64,000 nt of DNA from Isoetes taiwanensis (taxonomy: Eukaryota; Streptophyta; Lycopodiopsida; Isoetales; Isoetaceae), in assembly GCA_021234155.1 (NCBI GenBank), contig JAJEKV010000473.1, positions 118,506-182,505 on the forward strand. Direction: 5' to 3'. Below are positions 43,690 to 55,693 of this stretch, piece after piece (the stretch's first letter is position 1; the number at the start of each line of letters is the position of its first letter). The notes under the pieces were generated by a model. It searched no databases. It saw only the letters and a list, made by a program, of their open reading frames with translations, and was not told the DNA's origin. The translations under genes were made by a program, and so were the position numbers.

Positions 43690-43774
43690 AACAAAAAAAA
43701 AAAAGAAAAAGGGGGAAAAGGGAAAAACAAAAAGGCTATAATTTACGCTATTTACTTGCTTCAAATCTAGCCTA

Positions 43775-46700
43775 ATGAAGATTGTTTCTTGGAATCTAAG
43801 AGGGATAAAAGGTGTTTTAAAGAGAAGAAGAGTTATTTCACAGCTTAAGACCTACAAAGCTGATGTCATTCTTCTCCAAGAGCATAAACTCCAGAAATTT
43901 GAGTGTGCTAACCTAGGTGATTGGATAATCCCTGGCAGTAGCTCCATTTGGATAGAAGCTAATGGAACCTCGGTGGTATCTCGCATGATTTGGAAAAACA
44001 TGGAAAATATATCCTTTTATAATAGCCCTACTAATATGTGGCGGTCGCGACTTTTTAAGGTCGGGATAATTATTTTGGTCTTATCAATATCTATGCTTCA
44101 ACTAATCCTAAAGATAGAGAAGCTCTCTGGGTTGACATAAATAATTGGATTAAGAATCAAGTGGTTTCAGATTGGATACTTGCAGGTGATTTCAATAATA
44201 CTCCTTCTTGGGATCAAAAGCTTGGAAGTAAGATTAACATGTCAAGGCTGGAAAAAAACAACTGGAATAATTTTTTGGATGAAAATTCATTCATTCTTAT
44301 TCCCTCCTCTACTGCCAAATACTCTTGGTCAAATAAGAGAAAGGGTGAGGCTAGAGTTTACTGTGCCTTAGACAGATTTTATCTAAATGCTTCCAATTCA
44401 AATTTCTGGGATAATGCCTATGTTATATCTGATGAGTCTGTCTCCATTTCAGATCATCAACCTCAGTTCCTCTGTACTAATCATCAAATCTCTCTTCCTA
44501 GAGCTGGTAATATTCCTTATAAGTTCAACACCAGTCTTCTCCACTCTGAGGCCTTTTGTGATCAATTCAAAATATTCTATTCCAGCATGCCTCCTGTTAC
44601 AGATCATAATTCTATGAAGGATTTTTACTTCAAGATTAAATCCTCTAAATCTTGGATCAAATCTTGGTCTAATTCCCTCCATAAATCTAAAATGGCTGAA
44701 AAAAATATGCTCCTTCAGAAAATGAGGGATATTAGAATGGCTCTTCAAAACAATCCTCTTAATGCTTTACTGCATATTCAAGAAGAAGATATTGAAAGGC
44801 AGATCAAACTCATTGAAGAGCTTGAAGCAAAAGGGGCTGCTATTAAATGCAAGATCAAGTATGCTACTGAAATGGATTCAGGTTGTTCCAAATTCTTTTA
44901 CAGAGCAGCTAAATCTAGGCAGCTCAGAAATTCTATTACTGATGTGCTTGATGATCATGGTTCTACTTTGAACAATCCTGGAGACATTTCCAATTTCTTT
45001 TCCCTCAAATATTCCAAGCTTTTCACCCAGGAAATATCATGTGATATATCTGAGACAACAAAAGCTAGGAATTTCATGGATCTTATTGATCAAATTATTC
45101 CACCTGATCACCCTAAAATGGATTCTTCTGTAAACAGCCTGCCTACCTTAGAGGAAGTTTTAGCTACTCTAAAGAGTTTCAAGCATGGTAAATCACCTGG
45201 GCCAGATGGCTTCCCTCCTGAATTTTATCTACATTTCTGGGATACAATCAAGCTTGACCTAATGGCTTTTATCAAAGGTTTTTGGAACTCGGGCCATCTA
45301 CATCCATCTATCTCTAGTGGTTTTATCACCCTGGTCTCTAAAGTTGATAAACCTAGTAATTTCTCTGATTGGAGGCCTATTTCTCTAACTAATACCTCTT
45401 ACAAAATTTGTGCTAAGATTATTGCATCAAGGATAAAAGATCATCTGCAAAAGGTCATAAGTTTGAATCAATCAGCATTCTTGCCAAATAGGTTTATCCT
45501 GGAAAACTATTTGGCTGCTATGGAGGGTTTGCACTGGAACAAAGTCTCAAATCAGGATTGCATTCTTCTTAAACTTGATTTTAAAAAGGCTTTTGATACT
45601 ATTAATTGGAACTTTATCAATTTTGCTATGCTCAAGCTTGGGTTTGACCCTGATCTGACTAAGTTAATTATGGGACTCAATCAAAGATCCAGCTCAGCTA
45701 TTCTTATCAATGGTTCCCCAGCTACTTTCTTTCCTCTCACTAAAGGAGTGAGACAAGGTTGCCCTCTTGCTCCTTACCTTTTCATTACTGTGACTGAATT
45801 GCTGACTAAAGTAGTCATGTTTCATCAAAATAATGGAAATATTACTGGCTTGAAGGCTCCTGATAATGTCAACCCTCTAAGTATGCTTCAATATGCTGAT
45901 GACACCTTTACTTTCCTCAAGAATGATCTTAACAATATCTCTGCTTTTTTAAATATTATCAAAGATTTCAGTGCTGCATCTGGAATACACTTAAATTTGG
46001 ATAAATGTAGCATCGTGGCTGATATTCCAAACTCTCAAATTGCAGGGATTAATGTCATTAGTACTAATCAAGCTACTAAATTGCTTGGTATGCCTCTATC
46101 CTTGAATGCTAATCTCTCTGGTTTATGGACCCCTATTGTTGATAAAATCCGTGCCAAGCTACATATTTATAGGAATAGTATATCTCTGGCTGGGAGAGTT
46201 GTAATTGCCAATGCTATGCTTGCCAGCTCACATGTGTATTTTTCCTCTGCTCTGGTGGCTCCAGCTTCTATCTATAAGCAAATTGAAAGGATCATTAGGC
46301 AGTTCATTTGGAATGGAAATAACCAGGTTAACTGGGATACTATTGCCAGGAAAAAAAAAGAGGGTGGTCTCAACTGTAAAATTCTACATAAGCAAGCTCA
46401 AGCTCTTGCTGGTAAATTCATTTGGAAAGCTATTAATGGATCTTCAAGTGCTGCTTCTATCTTCATTAATTATTGGATTTCTAAAAGTAATCATGCTGGG
46501 CATCCATCTGTGACTCATGCTCTTCCTGATTCTGCTTTTTGTGATCTCCATATTGCACCCAATACTTCCCCTTTGATGAGAAATTTTATTAAAGCTTGGA
46601 ATAACATCTCTCCAGCTTTTTCCTACGCTCAAGTCAATTCTGCTCATCTTGCAATGCCTATCTTTTGGTCCCCTATCTTTAAAGATCATCCTAATCATGT

Positions 46701-47550
46701 TCTTGCCCTCAAGCATCCTCAGATTTACAAAAGGTGGGCCTCCTCATCTATCACTACTATTGGAGATCTTTGGAACAACAACAGATGAATTACTTGGACT
46801 TGCTTGAGAAGGAAGATTAATGGTACAGTAACTGATAAAAAGATATATCTTCACATCAGGAATGTTATGGGAGATAAAACTCCTTCTGTGGTTCATAATA
46901 CAGCATCTGATTGGTTTCTAAGTAATAAATCTAGATACAAGGTTTCCCTTATCTATGACTATCTAAATCAAAATGCTAGCATTGCCAAATCTGCTTATTC
47001 TTGGAACTTGGATATTGCTGCCTTCAAATCCTTGATATCTAATGTTTGGAATTCTTATTCTCCAAATAAAATCTCGTTCTTCATCTGGCTGATTGCAAAC
47101 AAAAGCGTTTCTTGCCTGGAAACCTTTTCCAAGAGGAATCCAAATATTTCTCCCTTATGTCCTCTTAATTGCAATAATGTGGAAAGTATGGAACATATTT
47201 TCTTCTGCCCTAAACTCAGGCATTTCTGGAGATGGTTTGAGCATTACTTTGGTATTCATGACAGAAGTTCCATCATCCAGTTACTTCAAACCAATAATCC
47301 ATATAACAATACTATTATCTATTTAGCTTTATGGAATATTTGGAAGTCTAGAAACAGATGTCTTTATGGTCACAAAATTTTTTCTACAACTTGGATCAAG
47401 ATTCATTTCAAATATGATGTTGAGTTATGTGCAACAGCACATAAAAATTTGTATTCTGACAACTATGACAGGTGCTGGAACCAAATTGGTATTTTTCAAG
47501 GGTATTTTAACCTGTTCAATTCCAATCTATCTTACACAAATTCTAACTAA
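43775..47550 (+). pseudogene. L1 ORF2: endonuclease, reverse transcriptase, zinc C-terminus
   Basis: ATG 43775 with MKIVSWNLRGIKG, the start of the APE-like endonuclease (also LLQEHKL, LAGDFNN, ISDHQPQF). A frame change near 44060 is followed by a long frame to 46788. RT motifs: KSPGPDGFPPEFY, WRPISLTNTSYKICAKIIAS, LKLDFKKAFDTINW, GVRQGCPLAPYLF and the active site LQYADDTFTF. A TGA at 46786-46788 is read past in the same frame into NSYSPNKISFFIWLI and the zinc-binding CPLNCNNVESMEHIFFCPKL (zf-RVT type). It would nick target DNA and prime cDNA from it. It is inactive as written. Confidence 0.92.
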
Positions 47551-47569
47551 ATTCTTGCTTGTAGGGTAT

Positions 47570-48111
47570 ATGGAGCTTTGCAGAGGTCATCAAAAAAGAA
47601 ATTTTGATAGAGGAGCAGATAGATATGAAGTTAAGCTGTATGGGGATGAGAGAATTCATGAACACCAGGTCAAGTTCCCCCCTCATAATCAGTGGTCAGT
47701 CAGAGAGATGATCAGGGACAACGAAATCAGTAAGGCAAGAGAAAGGATTTGGGCAGATATATACACAAGGGAAGTCATGCAAATGTTTTATATGTTTTGG
47801 TTCATTAACTCCAACCATCATGAATTCACTGAAAGACAGTTCAGCAGATACATGTAAAGTTGTACTACACTCACAGAATGTTAGCTGATGCTTATGGCAC
47901 CCTTATTCTTCTCATGGTTCAGCAAGATTTTTACAGACTAATAAGGGATAATCTATGGATGGCCGATTCCTATGTCATGGGAACTGCAGACTCTTTCACT
48001 CAATCCTATAACCAACTCTTCCATAATGCCATAAACTCAGATGACCCAAAGATCCCTACCATCCCTGATGATCTATACATCGATAGTATTGCCTCGTCTG
48101 AGGTGCAATAG
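47570..48111 (+). pseudogene. Extra 3' ORF of the L1, unknown
   Basis: Downstream of ORF2 and before poly(A), ATG 47570 opens MELCRGHQKRNFDRGADRYE, then QWSVREMIRDNEISKARERI and HEFTERQFSRYM, to 47857. A shift to the next frame gives YTHRMLADAYGTLILLMVQQ and an acidic end at 48111. The combined about 180 residues are helical and charged, without RNase H or RT motifs. CTTGTAG at 47558-47564 just before it looks like a splice acceptor, so it may be a 3'-transduced host exon. A short piece after it (RFGSRDMLADWTSNG, about 48130-48175) resembles the end of a plant L1 RNase H domain. Confidence 0.45.
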
Positions 48112-48438
48112 TTCTTTATTTGGTTTTGCAGGTTTGGTAGCAGAGATATGCTTGCTGATTGGACATCAAATGGAGTTACCTTTTTGGAAGAACTTATTTT
48201 GCTGGAACAGTTGCTCTTCTGAAGCAAACAGATTACCACTAAATCACAGATCTCAAGTACCTTACAAGACTTGAGCAACAACAGTTTGACCAGACTTTGA
48301 CTAAATATTGTGTTGCTGAACTGCTACTTGAATTTTTGATATTTTCCTCATTTTGATTTGGTAAAACCTATCTATGAAGGTTACCAAACTACTATGTATG
48401 TATTTCCTTAATTAATGAAAAAATCATCTCGTACTCTC

Positions 48439-48463
48439 AAAAAAAAAAAAAAAAAAAAAAAAA
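48439..48463 (+). other. L1 poly(A) tail
   Basis: About 25 A following GTACTCTC, directly before the right TSD copy. Confidence 0.93.
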
Positions 48464-48587
48464 ATGTTTTATCTTCAGGAATAAGAAGTTATTCTCATCT
48501 ATTCATGTGTAACTTACTGTATTTCATACTGGTATGAACATATTAGCTATTTCTAACTAACCCCAATGCTGAGGACAACATTATTCC

Positions 48588-48600
48588 AAGGGGGGGAGAA
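48588..48600 (+). other. Element B polypurine tract
   Basis: AAGGGGGGGAGAA immediately before the 3' LTR. Confidence 0.92.
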
Positions 48601-50144
48601 TGTGACGTTCTACGTATTTATATGGTATACGTATAAATACACTGACACGTCACGCCGTACATATACGCCATCATAGGGTATAGCTAACCTAGTGGTTTAA
48701 CCTAAATGGATTAACTTAGCTATGCTAAATTAACATTAACCTAATTAATGGAATAATTAGCCTAATTAAGCTAATTAGCTAATTATTAATGCCACGTGGC
48801 ATGATTCGATTGGCCAAGGGAGGGTTTTGCTAGTTTAGTCTATCCTAGGTTAATCCTTGAACCAGAATCGACCAGGAGCTGTTCAACCAGGCGCTTACCC
48901 AAAACCCTACAACAGCTGAGATGGATCATCCTCAAGACAACAGCTCGAGTCGCTTTAATGGTTAGTCCGTAGGATTAAGTGCGATTAGTAGGATAGCGCC
49001 TCTGAGGCATCTCTGTGTGTGATGGTTCCTGTTTTTCTCTGTGATTTAGCAATAGAGACTAACCCTTGTTTGAAAGGTAAGATGTTCTTCTTTCGATTCT
49101 ATACTTGCTCAAATGATGGATTGATGGTTCTTTGCATAGTATCTCCGGAAATGGGGAATTACGGGGAGAGACCTCTGAGCTCATATATCATAGTATGTTT
49201 CTAGTTAGCGCCCTATAAATCCCATTAGTTGCGGCATGTGCACAAGATCCCACCGAGCTGTGGAATCTATGGCGTTATTGAAGCACCAAATAAGGGGCCG
49301 TAGTGATGAAGTGTGGGGTGGGGTCTCGCCTGAGCATAAAAGGCTACGGGGACTCCTTTAGTGAGCTAGGCCTAATAGTCGGTCACGTGGAGGGCCGGAT
49401 ATGGGTCTGACACTCCCTGGATACAGAGGCGTGACCCGAATGGGGCATCTTGCACTTTGACGATAAAGTTAGGGGAGTAAGTCGGGTACGGAAGGAGATG
49501 CTGAGGGATCTCCTCCTCTAGCTCACCCATGGATTCGCTGCGACTCTGGGAGGGGACACTTCCCCGACCTGCCTCATCGGACCAAGGAGATGCAACCTGG
49601 AGTAGCCTCACGGGCCTCCCCCTTTGAGCATACGTGTCCGGAAGGCTACAGTGACACCATAGCTTGATTTAGCTCATCTGCAAAGTGTGCACAGGAGGGG
49701 CGGATGGAGTGGACAATCCTAGCCACTGTTCTATGCTAGCCCACGCTATGTTATACTTCGGTCTGCTGATCTCTTGAGACCCAGCCGTCAGTCTATCCTC
49801 ATTGGAGTCTGAACCAGGGTAGAACCTGGGTTTTGGGGTGTTTTCCTTAGCATTAGATGTATCCTCTCTGCTATCAGTATTGGGATGGATCTGCCACCCT
49901 TCGTGGTGGTTATCTATGATGTGATTATGCTGTATGCTAACCTTGTATTCACGCTTCCGCTATCTATGAGATCCATTGAAGGCATGGATCGGAATGACAC
50001 CTCCGTGTCCTTCCCTCGAACATCCATCATATGGATGGCCCGAGGTAGACGGAGGGCCCTGCTCATGGTGAGATGTTGCCATGGGAGGGGAAAGTCCCTG
50101 TATGTATACGACTGGGGCGTCGTATATGATCCGGGAGCGTCACA
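48601..50144 (+). repeat. Element B 3' LTR
   Basis: 1544 bp, TGTGACGTTC..GAGCGTCACA, followed by TSD CCTTG. It has a 24-bp stretch near 49520 (CTCACCCATGGATTCGCTGC and neighbours) that is absent from the 5' LTR. Confidence 0.94.
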
Positions 50145-50149
50145 CCTTG

Positions 50150-51168
50150 AGTACTCTTGGTATGTGGTTTTGCTATTGAGTTCTTGGCATGACTATTTCA
50201 TATGATCCATATCTCAAGCTCTTCATCTCCTTTTCTATGCAAAAGATCCCATATGCCTTCAAATCCCATGCCCAGCCTTCATACCCTATAGCAAACTTGG
50301 CAACGGGAACTTTTTTCTAGTCAAAATATGTCATTCATACACCATTCACAGCTCACACATCCACCTACCACCATCATCTTGCAAAAGCAAAAACATTCCA
50401 CTAAATTTGGTCACCTCCATGGTCTAGGGTCAAATTCTCTCTCTAAAAGTCAAAATGGAGAGAGAAAGTGCAAAATTCCTAAGGGAATCAAGAAAAGTCA
50501 AAGGATCAAATTATTGCCTAGAGTTTGCAAATCTATATGCACTAGTACTCAATTGACCCATGTCACAACTCAAAAGTTGCCAAATCATCATACACATCAT
50601 CACTATTGCCATGTCATATCACACACATGTTACCCCTCATCAAAAATCTATTCTCTTAAAAAATTCTCCTAAACAAGTTGTCTAGACCATTAAAGGGACA
50701 TGTTATTATGCCACATCATTACCAATACCTCCACATCAGCACACACTTGTCATACTCATCACTTCCACCTCATCAAAAGTTTTGACTAGATAAAAGATAC
50801 CTTGCCAACTTGTTTGACACCTCACCATCTCTCATTGCCATGTCATCTTCAACTCGCCAACTCACCTTGCCTTCTTGCCACCTCACCATTTTCGCATCCC
50901 ACATTGAGCGCAAAAGTCAAAGAGCCTATTTTGCAAAAAAAAAATGCTTCCATGGTATAAAGCATCAAAAAAGATTCTGTTCGCAAAAAAGAATTTTCAA
51001 AGAAGGACCTATTTAGACCTTGATTTTTGGTTTCTTAGGAAACGTGCCAAACTCTATGAACTAAAAAAAACATACCTATCTACCCCCCCCCCTAAAAGCC
51101 TAGATTCTCCCCCGTCCAATCTCCCCCCGCCACGTGGTACACTCGGGCGTGTGGGACGGTAACGGACC
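50150..51168 (+). other. Continuation of D or flanking DNA, no gene
   Basis: The sequence resumes from 20264 after B. It is AT-rich with a long CA/CC-rich stretch (CACCTCA, CCACATCA variants, 50580-50900) and no ORF that I recognise. Confidence 0.4.
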
Positions 51169-53484
51169 TGTTGGGGACTTAGAGCTTGTGGAAGAAGAAC
51201 CCCCAACATACTTCAAGCGAGCAAGACGCCGTGATGAAGACTCGGACTAAAAGACATTGTAATCTTGTTTTAATTGTTAGTTGGTGTGTTGAAGACAAGT
51301 TAGAAGTAAATATTTTAATGTGCTAAACAAAAGACAAGCAAGTAACCTTGAAGTATATGGAAGGTTTAAAACAAGGTAACAATGGCACTAAAACAATGCC
51401 AACGTAGGAATAATGTTGGGCTTTAATAAGGGTCACAACATGTACCTTATTACAACATGCACACAAACTATAGTAGTATGAAATAAAGCACCACAATAAA
51501 GCAACGTAGACCAATGAAACAAATAAAATGTTTTAAACCAATGAAACAAATAAAATGTTTTAACAAAAGATATGAACCGTTATTATTGGGCGTGAAGCGT
51601 CAGGAGAGCGGCAGCAAATAAGAGAGAGCGGCAGCAGAAGAAAAGGAGGCAGATTTTGGAGGAGAGTTGGGAAAAATTGTTCTGAGCAAAGACGGTTCTA
51701 GCAGAGGCGAGTTTTGCCCAAACCGATTCCTGTATGCATGCAAGAATTTACCGTGTTTTCCATGTTGATATTTGCCCTTGTTATTCTTGTGCAATCAATG
51801 AGATTTGTTACTTGTCTTGAGAATTGATCTGTAAATCTTGTTTAGATTGTTTTGCCGTGTTCTATTTTAAATCCATTCTACATTTGCATACTAGGCAATG
51901 GAGCAAATTCCTTCCTTGAATATTGACACTGCAAGCATGGGAGAGCTTACAAACTGGATTAATGCATCCTGGGTATTGGGTATGTCACTAAATCTCGCAT
52001 TCAATTCCAATCTCCGGTCTATTAAGTATTTGATGTCTGTAGATTGTAGGATCTGTGTTATGTGCTAGAGGGGTGACAGACCTCTAACATGACCAAATCC
52101 CACGTGGGCATAGCACGTCATCTTAATAGTCTGACTGTGCTATCCCTTATATACCTGAGCCTCATTTTTTCATAAACACTTGTGGGATATATCGAGAAGC
52201 TTTCCAAGCACTCTAAAATCGTTGTCATGCCAAGATCCGACAAATTAACCAGGATTAACCACTTAATCATTGAGATATGCCTTCGGATCTGCTTACACCA
52301 CACCAAGAACTCGATAATTAAACTAAACGATAAGATTCTGACCCGGATTTACCAAGAACAGGCCAAAACAGGGCATCTTAAAAAGGGGGAAAACAGCACA
52401 GAAGTTTTTCGAGGGCTAAGGGCGAAGAATTCGATCAAGATTCCTTGAGGAAAGACCGGTATTGAAGAATTGCGCTTGAATTTGCCTTCCAAGCATCAGA
52501 TGTCGATGGATTTCCTGATGTTATCAGTTGATTACCTGATTTGAAGTTTGACTTCAGCCCCAAGACACAGAGCTTGGGGTTCTGTTTATTAACTGTGTGA
52601 TTCTTGAATGAATGAAAATCTGACCCTTGGAGAAACACCTGAGTATAGTTTACCTTTGGCATTCTAAGAAAATATGACAGTAAAGTTTTCTGTACTTGCA
52701 CATAGATACAAGATATTTGCAGTAAAAATTGCACATAGGTAAGAGGATAATAGCTGAAAGGATTATCAAAAGGCATGCATATTCCATTGAACCATTAGAA
52801 ATTCCTGCTCGCATTGCATTATTGAGCCAAGAATTTGCACATTTAGTACTTGATTGTATCTCTCACTTGTTAAGTGGCTTCCCCTCACTTGCAAGGTATA
52901 AGCAGCACCAGGATTTATTCCAAAAATAAAAAAGAGCCCACAAAAGATCAATTTGACAAAACTCTGCTTGCTGTTTACAGTCTATCAGGCCTAAATCCAA
53001 GATTTCAAGATATTTTGCACCTGTTTATGCAAAAAATATATTTGACCATTGTGTGCAGGCATATTTGAAGGAAATCCAAGCATCAAAACACAATAAGAAT
53101 CTACCTTTGTGGATTTGCAGAAAATCACTCTCTGCCAGGGATATTGACTAACTTTTGACCCAATCAGAAATGCTTATTTGAAAGATTTGTACTAATCATA
53201 AGATATCTGACTTTTTGCCTAGCATTCCTCAAGATCTTGAGCAGCTCTGGCATTTGAAATCATGACCAAATTCAAGTCTTTTGCATATGGCATCATCTTT
53301 TCTAAGACAGTCTTTTTTCTGATTTGGGAAAGTGATTAAAAATTTGTGTTTGAGCTTTTGCCTTGGAATTTTCTCACATAGAGTGGTTGCCTTAAATAAC
53401 TGGAGCTTCTAAACCATTGAGGTTGAAGGTTGTGCCAGGAAGTGTTTCAAAAAGTGTTTCAAGAATGATGAAGTTAGAGCTTGG
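51169..53484 (+). other. Unassigned; probably 5' LTR and leader of element E
   Basis: No gene is supported. TGTTGGGGACTTAGAG at 51169 has the TGTTGGGG start common in Ty3-type LTRs, and E's gag begins near 53430, but no second LTR is in the window to confirm it. Several short frames (for example 52182-52448 and 52435-52776) look like translated non-coding DNA. Confidence 0.3.
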
Positions 53485-54975
53485 TTGGAATATGTTATGA
53501 GTCTAGGAGCTAACTCATGGGATGAGATAGTTAAGAAATTCTTGGCAAGATTTGGTAAGCTGCTTAATCCTCAAAATTTGATTTTTGAGTTGCAAACCTT
53601 TCACATAAAACATGGCGAGAGTGTGCATCAATATGTGGAAAGATTCAATCTTTATCTTGTTAAATGTCAAATCAATCAGGTTCCTAATCACACCTCACAT
53701 CTTGTAGCTTCATTTATCAGAGGTGTGAGCAGCAGACCAAGAATACACAGGAAGATGCTCAAGATTCAGAAGCAAGAAGGATTTGACACAATACACAAGG
53801 CTTTTACAAAAGCTACTGAGATTGCAGATATGATTTCCTATCCTCCTGATGATGTACATTCACCTCATGATCCTTTCTTTCCAGATTATAAGCAGGAGTA
53901 CATGGGACCAGGACTTGTACCAATCTATGTTGTTCAAAAAGATAAGAAGAAGTCAAAACTGGAGGATGCAGAAGGTCCTGTGGCTGATGTGAGAGCTGAG
54001 ATAACTAAAGTGTCTGAGGCTCTGATTGAAGTAACCAAGCAACTACAAGAAATGAAGAGTTCCAGACCTGAGAAGAGAATATACCCTTCATGTGCTCATT
54101 GCGCAAGAAAGACCCACTCATCAGCAGGGTTGCCCTTAAGGCCATATCTGCATAGGCATGATTTAGAAGGTGAGGCGAATCATAAGCTTTCTATATTAAT
54201 TTTGTAGGCGATTACTTTTTGCGACTTGAACAGTTTCATAGAAACTCTGGCGAACCTTGCCAACGTTAGTGTGGTAATTGAAATAAATAAATTAGATGTC
54301 AATTCACATACAACTTACAGGATTAAGGAAACCTATTATGTTTAGCAAAATTTGAGTAGTTGTTGATTTTTTGAGTATTCTACTATGGTCCACTAGAGCT
54401 AGCAAACAATTACTTGATCTACAATGGTGTTAAGGGGATAATCTATGATCCTAAACACTTAGATCCATGGAACTGGAGGCGAAACTCTAGATTTGAGCTT
54501 AAGAATGCATGGCTAATTTAAGAAGGGCGGGCCGACGAAATGGTAAAACTTTGGCGAAAGAATATAATTTATTTTCAATAGTAACCTATTCGGCTTTAGT
54601 ATCTCATTTTCGGAAATATTCAAAATATAGCCATTTGGCTATAAATAGCCCCTTAAGGGCAACCCTGCTCATCAGACTATTGTTCGTATAGGCCTTGCAC
54701 CAAGTGTGGTAAAAAAGGGCCTTTTGGTAAGGAATGCCCTGTTTGTGCTTTCTGCAAAGCAGTAGGTCATTATGAAGATAGGTGCAGTGTCAAAGAATAT
54801 TTTGCTTGACAAGAAAAATCTAAAGTTAATGAGCAAAGTGCTTCTGTCAGATTTGTGCAGGAAATTGAAGAGCAAGAAGAAATCATGGCTGTTCACACGA
54901 GAGGAATGAACAAGGCAAAAGACAAAGAGCAAGTACAAGTGAATGAGGAAGTCAATGCAGTGAGACACAAAAAAT
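53485..54975 (+). pseudogene. Element E Gag, interrupted by MITE copy 2
   Basis: The open frame extends upstream to about 53420. Gag motifs are WDEIVKKFLARFGKLLNPQN, SVHQYVERFNLYLVKCQ and SFIRGVSSRPR. The zinc-finger region starts CAHCARKTHSS, is cut by the MITE, and resumes in frame as CTKCGKKGPFGKECPVCAFC and KAVGHYEDRC. Skipping MITE and one TSD gives an unbroken frame, so the insertion is what destroyed it. A TGA at about 54807 follows, then an acidic linker. Confidence 0.8.
54125..54667. mobile_element. hAT-like MITE, copy 2 (in gag of element E)
   Basis: 543 bp with the same 17-bp TIRs as copy 1 and 8-bp TSD CTCATCAG (54117-54124 and 54668-54675). The only difference that I noticed from 21858-22400 is one C/T (GATCTGAG against GATTTGAG). 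Confidence 0.96.
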
Positions 54976-55083
54976 TGAGCAAAATATGGTTGTGCCTCCT
55001 CCCCCTTGTCAGAAATACTTAAAAAAGAATAAGGAGAGTGAGGATTTTGAATACTTACTTAAGAATTCCAAAATTGGGTTGAT

Positions 55084-55679
55084 TTGCTAACTCTGCTGAA
55101 AATAGCCCCATTCTATAGAAAAAGGGTACTACATCTGACCAAGGAAGATGAAAATGAATTTGCTCTCACAAATCACATTGAGGAGCGCGTGCTGACTCAA
55201 GAGGACTATGATCCAGGAGCCTTTACATGCGTTGCTAGAATGGGTAAAAAGATTTTGATCAAAGTACTATTGGATGGAGGATCACCACTTAATGTGATGC
55301 CTCATCATATCATGAGATTATGTGGTCTAGAAATTGACAAAAAAGCTCCTATGGTCTTAAAATCATTCTCAAAACCAAAATCAATCCCATGGGAATAGTT
55401 AGCAATGTACCAATTGATGTGGAAGGAATAGTTGTTGCTGCTAACTTTGTGGTTGTTGCTTTTGAAGGAATAGATGAGAAATCAGATATCTATGATCTAC
55501 TCTTGGGAAGGAAATGGCTGTCAACAGTATATGCAAGGCCTGTGTGGTCAAAGGGAGAGTGTACCATTTCAAATGGTAGAAAAAATGTAACACTCTACAA
55601 TAAGGTAGGAGAATTCGAAGCTCTGAATTTCATTGAAGAAGATATTCTGGTGCCAACCCCTGCGGAGAATATGAGCTAG
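55084..55679 (+). pseudogene. Element E protease
   Basis: Frames 55084-55398 and 55389-55679, one shift apart, give FTCVARMGKKILIKVLLDGG, SPLNVMPHHIMRL and LLLGRKWLSTVYA. The active site reads DGG instead of the usual D-T/S-G, a substitution also seen in plant Tat/Athila-like elements. Role: polyprotein processing. Confidence 0.75.
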
Positions 55680-55693
55680 CTACAAATGATCAA

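Larger units (their letters stand above)
40408..48463 (+). mobile_element. Full-length L1-type LINE inserted in the 3' region of B
   Basis: About 8.06 kb bounded by a 14-bp TSD ATGTTTTATCTTCA (40394-40407 and 48464-48477) and a poly(A) tail of about 25. Order: short 5' ORF, ORF1, ORF2 (endonuclease, RT, C-terminal zinc region), an extra 3' ORF, 3' UTR. ORFs carry a few frame changes and one TGA. The perfect TSD and clean tail say it is young. Confidence 0.93.
20265..50144 (+). mobile_element. Element B: histone-bearing chromovirus, with nested insertions
   Basis: LTRs are 1515 and 1544 bp, start TGTGACGTTC and end CGTCACA. The PBS matches initiator-Met tRNA and there is a G-rich PPT. After removal of the MITE (21858-22400), element C (23503-36669) and L1 (40408-48463), it consists of a leader, ORF1 with an H3 domain, ORF2 with an H2A-like domain, and only the last part of integrase plus a chromodomain. 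Gag, protease, RT and RNase H are deleted between about 39192 and 39290. It is therefore non-autonomous as written, yet it retains both extra ORFs. Confidence 0.93.

Noticed and set aside
52182-52776. Short frames on both strands before element E gag
   Set aside because: Overlapping, no motif, composition like translated leader sequence.
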